Below are positions 58,841 through 64,000 of a stretch of 64,000 nt of DNA, piece after piece; position 1 is the first letter of the stretch, and every line of letters starts with the position of its first letter. Where the stretch lies: NCBI GenBank assembly GCA_934121885.1, contig CAKOVH010000004.1:37629-101628 (forward strand), in the 5' to 3' direction. The position numbers were made by a program, and so were the translations under genes. Below the pieces are notes generated by a model. The model saw only the letters and a list, made by a program, of their open reading frames with translations. It was not told the DNA's origin and searched no databases. The DNA comes from an uncultured Clostridia bacterium. GTDB lineage: Bacteria; Bacillota; Clostridia; TANB77; CAG-508.

Positions 58841-60724
58841 ATGAAATATAATGCAGGAAAATATGATGTAGCAGTTATTGGTGCAGGACATGCTGGATGC
58901 GAGGCTGCTCTTGCAACAGCAAGAATGGGATTTAAAACATTGCTATTCTCAATAAGTTTAGAGGCTGTTGCTAATATGCCATGTAATCCGCATATTGGTG
59001 GAAGCTCAAAAGGGCATTTAGTAAAAGAGCTTGATTGTCTTGGTGGAGAAATGGGAAAGAACATAGATAAAACATTTACACAATTAAGAATGCTTAATAC
59101 TTCCAAGGGACCAGCTGTTTATTCTTTAAGAGCACAAGCTGATAGAAAAAGATATCAAATGGAAATGAAGCATACTCTTGAAAAACAGCCAAATTTATAC
59201 TTAAAACAAGCAGAAATAGTTAATATTGGAGTAGAGGACGGAAAAGTAAAATCTGTAGAAACTAATATTGGAGCTATATATGATGTAGATACAGTTATTT
59301 TAGCTACAGGTACTTATTTAAAAGGAAAAATATATATTGGTGAAACTTCATTTGAAAGTGGACCAGACGGAGTTTTTCCATCTGTAAAACTTTCAGATAT
59401 GCTTAAAAATATAGGAATTAACCTTGTAAGATTTAAAACAGGAACACCTGCAAGAGTTAATAAAAATACAATAGATTTTTCTAAAATGGAGATACAAGAA
59501 GGGGATAAAAATCCGGATGCATTTTCATTTGAAGATAAAATAAATGAAAATGTGGAGCAAATGCCTTGTTATTTAACATATACAACTAGCGAAACTCATG
59601 AGATTATTAGAAAAAATCTACATAGATCTCCACTATATAGTGGACAAATTGTGGGAACTGGACCTAGATATTGCCCTTCAATTGAAGATAAAGTTGTTAG
59701 ATTTGCAGATAAGGAAAGACATCAAATCTTTATAGAACCTATGGGAAAAGATACTGATGAAATGTATGTACAGGGAATGAGTTCATCATTACCAGAAGAT
59801 GTACAAATAGCTATGTACCGTACAATTCCTGGGTTAGAACATGTTGAATTTACAAGACCAGCATATGCAATTGAGTATGATTGTATAGAACCTTCAGAAC
59901 TAAAATTATCATTAGAACATAAAAATATCAGTGGAATGTTTTTCGCAGGACAAATTAATGGAACTTCTGGATATGAAGAGGCAGCTGTGCAGGGAATTAT
60001 GGCAGGAATAAATGCAGGAAGAAAATTGCAGGGAAAAGAACCAATAATATTAGATAGATCTATGGCATATATAGGTGTTTTAATAGATGATATTGTTACA
60101 AAAGGAACTAATGAACCATATAGAATGATGACTTCAAGGGCTGAATATAGGCTACTTCTAAGGCAAGACAATGCAGATTTAAGATTAACTGAAATTGGAC
60201 ATGAAGTTGGACTTATTTCAGAAGAAAGATATAAAAAGTTCTTAGAGAAAAAAGAAAATATTAATAAAGAAATAGAAAGATTAAATAAAACAACAATAAA
60301 GCCAACGGAAAAAGTAAATGATTTCTTACAAAAAAATGGTTCTTCAACTATATCAAATGGTGTAAAAATTGCAGAATTATTAAGAAGAACAGAGCTTACA
60401 TATGAAAAACTAGGAGAAATTGATATAGAAAGACCTGAATTACCTAAAGAAGTGGTAGAAGAAGTAGAAATTCAAGTTAAATATGAAGGATATTTAAAAT
60501 TACAAGAAGCACAAGTTGAAAAATTTAAAAAATTGGAAACAAAAAAATTACCTGAAGATATTGATTATAATGAACTTAAGGGGCTTAGAATAGAAGCTAG
60601 ACAAAAACTAAATAAAATAAAACCTACATCTGTTGGGCAAGCATCTAGAATATCAGGGGTTTCACCGGCTGATGTTTCAGTATTGTTAATTTATTTAGAG
60701 CAATTAAAAAGAAAAGAAGATTAG
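58841..60724 (+). CDS. mnmG: tRNA U34 modification enzyme MnmG (GidA)
   Basis: The FAD-dependent partner of MnmE. The 627-residue protein begins YDVAVIGAGHAGCEAALATARMG (dinucleotide fold), with CNPHIGGSSKGHLVKELD and SGPDGVFPSVKLSDML. The C-terminal helical part (about 540-625) ends ISGVSPADVSVLLIYL. AAGGAGG lies before the ATG. Confidence 0.98.
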   Translation: MKYNAGKYDVAVIGAGHAGCEAALATARMGFKTLLFSISLEAVANMPCNPHIGGSSKGHLVKELDCLGGEMGKNIDKTFTQLRMLNTSKGPAVYSLRAQADRKRYQMEMKHTLEKQPNLYLKQAEIVNIGVEDGKVKSVETNIGAIYDVDTVILATGTYLKGKIYIGETSFESGPDGVFPSVKLSDMLKNIGINLVRFKTGTPARVNKNTIDFSKMEIQEGDKNPDAFSFEDKINENVEQMPCYLTYTTSETHEIIRKNLHRSPLYSGQIVGTGPRYCPSIEDKVVRFADKERHQIFIEPMGKDTDEMYVQGMSSSLPEDVQIAMYRTIPGLEHVEFTRPAYAIEYDCIEPSELKLSLEHKNISGMFFAGQINGTSGYEEAAVQGIMAGINAGRKLQGKEPIILDRSMAYIGVLIDDIVTKGTNEPYRMMTSRAEYRLLLRQDNADLRLTEIGHEVGLISEERYKKFLEKKENINKEIERLNKTTIKPTEKVNDFLQKNGSSTISNGVKIAELLRRTELTYEKLGEIDIERPELPKEVVEEVEIQVKYEGYLKLQEAQVEKFKKLETKKLPEDIDYNELKGLRIEARQKLNKIKPTSVGQASRISGVSPADVSVLLIYLEQLKRKED

Positions 60725-60742
60725 TATTTAAAGGAGAAATTT

Positions 60743-61465
60743 ATGGATAAAGAGATGTTTTTTACTGAAATAACCAAAAATGCAGAAATTATTAATGAAC
60801 ATATTACACAGAAACAATCAGATGATTTTTTTAAATATATGAAATTATTAATAGAATGGAATAATAAAATAAATTTAACTGCCATAACTGATGAACATGA
60901 GATAATATTAAAACATTTTATTGATAGTATCACAATAAACAAATATTTAAAAGGTAAAAAAAGTGTACTAGATATTGGAACAGGTGCAGGATTTCCGGGA
61001 ATGCCGTTAAAAATATTAAATACCGATATTAATTTTACATTAGCTGATTCTTTAAATAAGAGAATAATGTTTTTAGAAGAAGTATGTAAAGAATTAAATC
61101 TAAAAAATATTAGCTGTATTCATGGTAGAGCTGAAGAATTAGGAAATAATGAAAAATATAGAGAAAAGTATGATGTCGTAACTTCAAGGGCTGTTGCAAA
61201 ACTTAATGTATTATTAGAATATATGCTTCCTTTTGTAAAAGTAGGAGGAGAATGTATTTGTATGAAGGGACCAAATGTCAAAGAAGAAATAGACGAGATA
61301 AATAGTGCTTTAAAAGTATTAGGAGGAAGAATAAAGAAAATTGAAAATATGGTTTTACCTAATAGTGATAATGAAAGAAATATTATTGTAATAGAAAAGA
61401 TAGCACATACTCCTTCTAAATACCCAAGAAAGGCTGGAATTCCAAGCAAACAACCATTAATATAA
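60743..61465 (+). CDS. rsmG: 16S rRNA m7G527 methyltransferase RsmG
   Basis: A 240-residue methyltransferase (FTEITKNAEIINEHITQKQ), with the SAM motif DIGTGAGFPGMPLKI and TSRAVAKLNVLLEYMLPFVK. It methylates 16S rRNA. AAAGGAG lies before the ATG, 18 bases after mnmG. Confidence 0.97.
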   Translation: MDKEMFFTEITKNAEIINEHITQKQSDDFFKYMKLLIEWNNKINLTAITDEHEIILKHFIDSITINKYLKGKKSVLDIGTGAGFPGMPLKILNTDINFTLADSLNKRIMFLEEVCKELNLKNISCIHGRAEELGNNEKYREKYDVVTSRAVAKLNVLLEYMLPFVKVGGECICMKGPNVKEEIDEINSALKVLGGRIKKIENMVLPNSDNERNIIVIEKIAHTPSKYPRKAGIPSKQPLI

Positions 61466-61469
61466 ATAT

Positions 61470-61510
61470 AAAAAAGAGTATAAAAAATTATTATTTTTTA
61501 TGCTTTTTTA
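61470..61510 (+). terminator. Weak terminator after rsmG
   Basis: AAAAAGAGTATAAAAAAT pairs with ATTTTTTATGCTTTTTT around a short loop. Confidence 0.6.
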
Positions 61511-61574
61511 TTGACATATTACTAATAATTTTATATCATTAATATGTCATTTTTAGAAATGGAGGCTATAATAA

Positions 61575-62364
61575 ATGGGAAAAATAGTATCAATTGCAAA
61601 TCAAAAGGGTCGGAGTTGGAAAGACTACAACTTCAGTTAATTTAAGTACTATACTTGCTAAAAAAGGTAAAAAAGTTTTAATGATAGATGCTGATCCACA
61701 AGGAAATGCGTCAAGTGGATTAGGTGTTGACAAAGAAGTAGAAGAGTCTGTATATGATATATTAGTAAATGACACAGAAGTACAAGAAGTTGTCAAAAAA
61801 ACAAATATTAAAAATTTAGATATTTGCCCATCCAATATAAACCTTGCAGGAGCAGAGGTTGAGCTTGTATCAATGATGTCAAGAGAATACAGATTAAAGG
61901 AAAAATTAGATGTAATAAAAAATGAATATGATTATATTATAATAGATTGTCCTCCATCACTTGGATTAATTACATTAAATGCATTTACTGCTTCAGATAG
62001 TGTATTAATTCCTGTTCAGTGCGAATACTATGCTCTAGAGGGATTAGGTCAATTAATTAATACAATCAATCTTGTTAAAAAGCATCTTAATAAAAACATT
62101 GAAATAGAAGGAGCACTTCTTACAATGTATGATATTAGGACAAACTTATCAAATCAAGTTGTTAAAGAAGTAAAAAAGTACTTTAATGATAAAGTATATA
62201 AAAATGTAATTCCAAGAAATGTTAAGCTAAGTGAAGCACCAAGTTATGGAATGCCTATAACTATATATGATCCAAGATCTAAAGGTGCAAAAAGCTATGA
62301 AAAATTTGCAAAGGAATTCTTAAAAAATAATGATAATGATGCAAAAGGAAAACATGCATTATAA
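61575..62364 (+). pseudogene. parA: ParA/Soj with a +1 frameshift in the Walker A codons
   Basis: ParA is the ATPase of chromosome segregation with ParB. From ATG 61575 (GGAGGC upstream) the frame reads MGKIVSIANQKG, then goes out of frame. One extra C at 61611 shifts it: deleting that base restores KGGVGKTTTSVNL and one 262-residue protein through DADPQGNASSGLG, IIDCPPSLGLIT and the C-terminal PSYGMPITIYD. Without the fix, the downstream frame could start only at a poor TTG (61594), giving an altered P-loop (KRVGVGKTT). A sequencing or assembly error is quite possible. parB follows intact after 29 bases. Confidence 0.85.
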
Positions 62365-62393
62365 TTCTAAGAATATAAAGGAGATAAAATAAA

Positions 62394-63248
62394 ATGGCAA
62401 AGAAAACAGGTTTAGGTAAAGGGTTAGATGCTTTGTTTTCAGAAAGCATGTTACAACCAGAAGAAAATATACTAAAAGATGGAGAAGAAATTGTAAAAAG
62501 TATAAAAATTATTGATATAGAGCCAAATAGAGACCAACCTAGAAAAATATTTGATAATGAGTCTTTAGAGGAACTTGCAGAATCAATAAAAAGATATGGA
62601 ATTATTCAACCAATAATAGTGAATAAAAAGGATAATTATTATGCAATAATAGCAGGAGAAAGAAGATGGAGAGCAGCAAAAAAGGCTGGGCTTACTGAAA
62701 TACCTTGCATTATAAGAGATGATGATGAAAGAAAAAATAAAGAAATTGCTTTAATAGAAAATATACAAAGAGAAGATTTAAACCCAATAGATAAAGCAAG
62801 AGGATTTAGACAGCTTATGGACGAATATGGAATGACTCAACAACAGTTATCTGATACAATTGGAATAAGTAGAAGTGGAATAGCAAATACAGTAAGAATA
62901 CTTAATTTAGATCCAAGAGTTATAAAACTTGCAGAAGAAGGAAAATTAACAGAGGGTCATTGCAGATCATTAATGGCAATACAAGATCCAGAAAAACAAT
63001 ATGCAGCAGCAATGGTAATTGTTGAAAAAGGTGAATCAGTAAGAGATATAGAAAGAAAAGTAAAAAATAAGAAAAATGTACAAAAAGTTGATCCAAGATA
63101 TGATGCAATATTTAGAGATATTGAAGATTCCTTCCAAGGATTTTTTGGAACTAAAGTTAAATTAGATGCTAAAAAAAGAAGTGGAAGAATTATTATTCAA
63201 TATTCTTCAAATGAAGACTTAGAAAGAATTTTAGGACTTATAAAATAA
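62394..63248 (+). CDS. parB: Chromosome partitioning protein ParB (Spo0J)
   Basis: A CTP-dependent clamp that loads at parS. The 284-residue protein begins KTGLGKGLDALFSE, carries the arginine patch GERRWRAAKKAGL, the ENIQREDLNPI motif, a helix-turn-helix (TQQQLSDTIGISRSGIANTVRILN) and a C-terminal dimerisation domain. I saw no perfect parS (TGTTTCACGTGAAACA) in the window. AAAGGAG lies before the ATG. Confidence 0.97.
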   Translation: MAKKTGLGKGLDALFSESMLQPEENILKDGEEIVKSIKIIDIEPNRDQPRKIFDNESLEELAESIKRYGIIQPIIVNKKDNYYAIIAGERRWRAAKKAGLTEIPCIIRDDDERKNKEIALIENIQREDLNPIDKARGFRQLMDEYGMTQQQLSDTIGISRSGIANTVRILNLDPRVIKLAEEGKLTEGHCRSLMAIQDPEKQYAAAMVIVEKGESVRDIERKVKNKKNVQKVDPRYDAIFRDIEDSFQGFFGTKVKLDAKKRSGRIIIQYSSNEDLERILGLIK

Positions 63249-63268
63249 AAATATTTTTAGGAGGAAAG

Positions 63269-63763
63269 ATGGAATCAATTTTAGATTTTTTAAGAACAGA
63301 TACTTTTTTAATTATTCTTTTAGGAGGAATGCTAATTTTATTTGTTTTGTATATTTCAAATGTAGTTAAACTATCTAAAATTAGAAAAGACTATAACAAT
63401 TTCATGAAAAGGCTTGGAAACGGTAATAATGTAGATGAAATATTAAGAGTATATATAAATGAAGTAGAAAGAGTAGCAAATAAAAATGAAGAAATTGTTT
63501 CATATTGTAAAAAGCTAGATGAGAATGTTGCAAAATGTACACAAAAGATTGGTATGGTAAGATATAATGCATTTAGAGACACAGGAAGTGATTTAAGTTT
63601 CTCGCTTGCACTTTTAAATGAACACAATGATGGTGTGGTTTTAAATGGAATATATGCAAGGGATATGTCAAACATATATGCTAAACCAATAGAAGGTGGA
63701 AAATCCAAATATGCACTTTCTGATGAGGAAAAACAGGCAATAGAAATAGCCATGCAGAAGTAA
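63269..63763 (+). CDS. DUF4446 family membrane protein
   Basis: A 164-residue protein: one N-terminal helix (about 13-36), a coiled segment (about 40-90) and a beta domain (KIGMVRYNAFRDTGSDLSFSLALLN, DGVVLNGIYARDMSNIYAKPIEGG). It matches DUF4446 proteins, which commonly sit next to parB. The function is unknown. It starts 20 bases after parB, with GGAGGA in front. Confidence 0.88.
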   Translation: MESILDFLRTDTFLIILLGGMLILFVLYISNVVKLSKIRKDYNNFMKRLGNGNNVDEILRVYINEVERVANKNEEIVSYCKKLDENVAKCTQKIGMVRYNAFRDTGSDLSFSLALLNEHNDGVVLNGIYARDMSNIYAKPIEGGKSKYALSDEEKQAIEIAMQK

Positions 63764-63785
63764 ATTAATTATAGTATTTTGTTAG

Positions 63786-63820
63786 CAAATGGTTAGCAAT
63801 TGTTGACAAATGGTTAGCAA
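63786..63820. repeat. Two 14-base direct repeats, 21 bases apart
   Basis: CAAATGGTTAGCAA at 63786-63799 and 63807-63820, upstream of the tRNA-Ser promoter. The spacing is two helical turns. Confidence 0.6.
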
Positions 63821-63845
63821 AACCTAAATTTTCTAAAAATTACTA

Positions 63846-63875
63846 TTGACAAGCAAAGGTCAAATATGTTAATAT
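63846..63875 (+). promoter_or_regulatory. Promoter of tRNA-Ser
   Basis: TTGACA (63846-63851) and TAATAT (63870-63875) with an 18-base spacer. A hairpin CTGTTACC / GGTAACAG at 63881-63902 lies in the leader. Confidence 0.65.
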
Positions 63876-63908
63876 ATATACTGTTACCACGATTGGTAAC
63901 AGATGCAC

Positions 63909-64000
<92 letters not shown>

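Noticed and set aside
62394..63248. parS sites near parB
   Set aside because: I looked for the 16-base TGTTTCACGTGAAACA palindrome and saw no perfect copy in the window; near matches were not tested by computation.

Overview
The window comes from a low-GC, Gram-positive, Clostridia-like bacterium. It has AT-rich codons, AGGAGG ribosome binding sites, frequent TTG starts, strong -35/-10 promoters with 17-base spacers, and the classic Firmicutes replication-origin neighbourhood. I cannot name a species. The gene mix (a Spo0A-like regulator, a VanW protein, a clostridial-type NRPS, a starch-binding-like module) fits an uncultured gut clostridium.

Left part (1-20.7 kb). An HtrA protease and an acyl-CoA synthetase-like enzyme (minus strand) sit back to back with a 2467-residue nonribosomal peptide synthetase of order C-A-PCP-C-A-PCP-reductase. 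The synthetase is followed in the same direction by a 7TM sensor kinase and a receiver/HD-GYP regulator. Then come DinD, Tex, an orphan Phd-type antitoxin, a zinc-ribbon protein, a YbiT-type ABC-F ATPase and a CorA transporter.

Middle part (20.7-35.2 kb). A tRNA-Lys(CUU) precedes a tight five-gene cassette of unknown function: P-loop kinase, CYTH, unusual radical SAM, alpha/beta hydrolase and glycosyltransferase 2. Next are a transposase scrap, a signal peptidase lacking its last conserved box, an ECF sigma/anti-sigma pair with an attenuator-like leader, a conspicuously GC-richer secreted-protein gene, a Spo0A-like regulator, a VanW protein, an XRE-S24 regulator, a CBM25-like protein, and an SDR/HNH pair. 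A minus-strand tRNA cluster follows (Lys-UUU, Glu-UUC, Thr-UGU). The tRNA-Thr gene is split by a 234-base group I intron between anticodon base 36 and base 37.

Right part (35.3-64 kb). Two very AT-rich blocks carry a type IV secretion-like machine: VirD4, VirB2-like, VirB6-like and PrgI/VirB3-like genes on plus, and VirB4, a small partner, a CpaE/TadZ-like ATPase and an unknown protein on minus. They are wrapped around dnaD-dnaC and gyrA. No relaxase, integrase or attachment site was seen, so this looks like a resident apparatus rather than an intact conjugative element. Its virD4 gene and the small gene before it have no usual start codon where the Shine-Dalgarno points; both have ATT there.

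The origin follows. gyrB, remB, recF, dnaN and dnaA run leftwards, and rpmH, rnpA, yidD, yidC, jag, mnmE, mnmG, rsmG, parA, parB and a DUF4446 gene run rightwards. The dnaN-dnaA gap holds an AT-rich stretch, a run of DnaA-trios and DnaA boxes. parA carries a one-base insertion inside its Walker A codons. The window ends exactly at the CCA of a tRNA-Ser(UGA).
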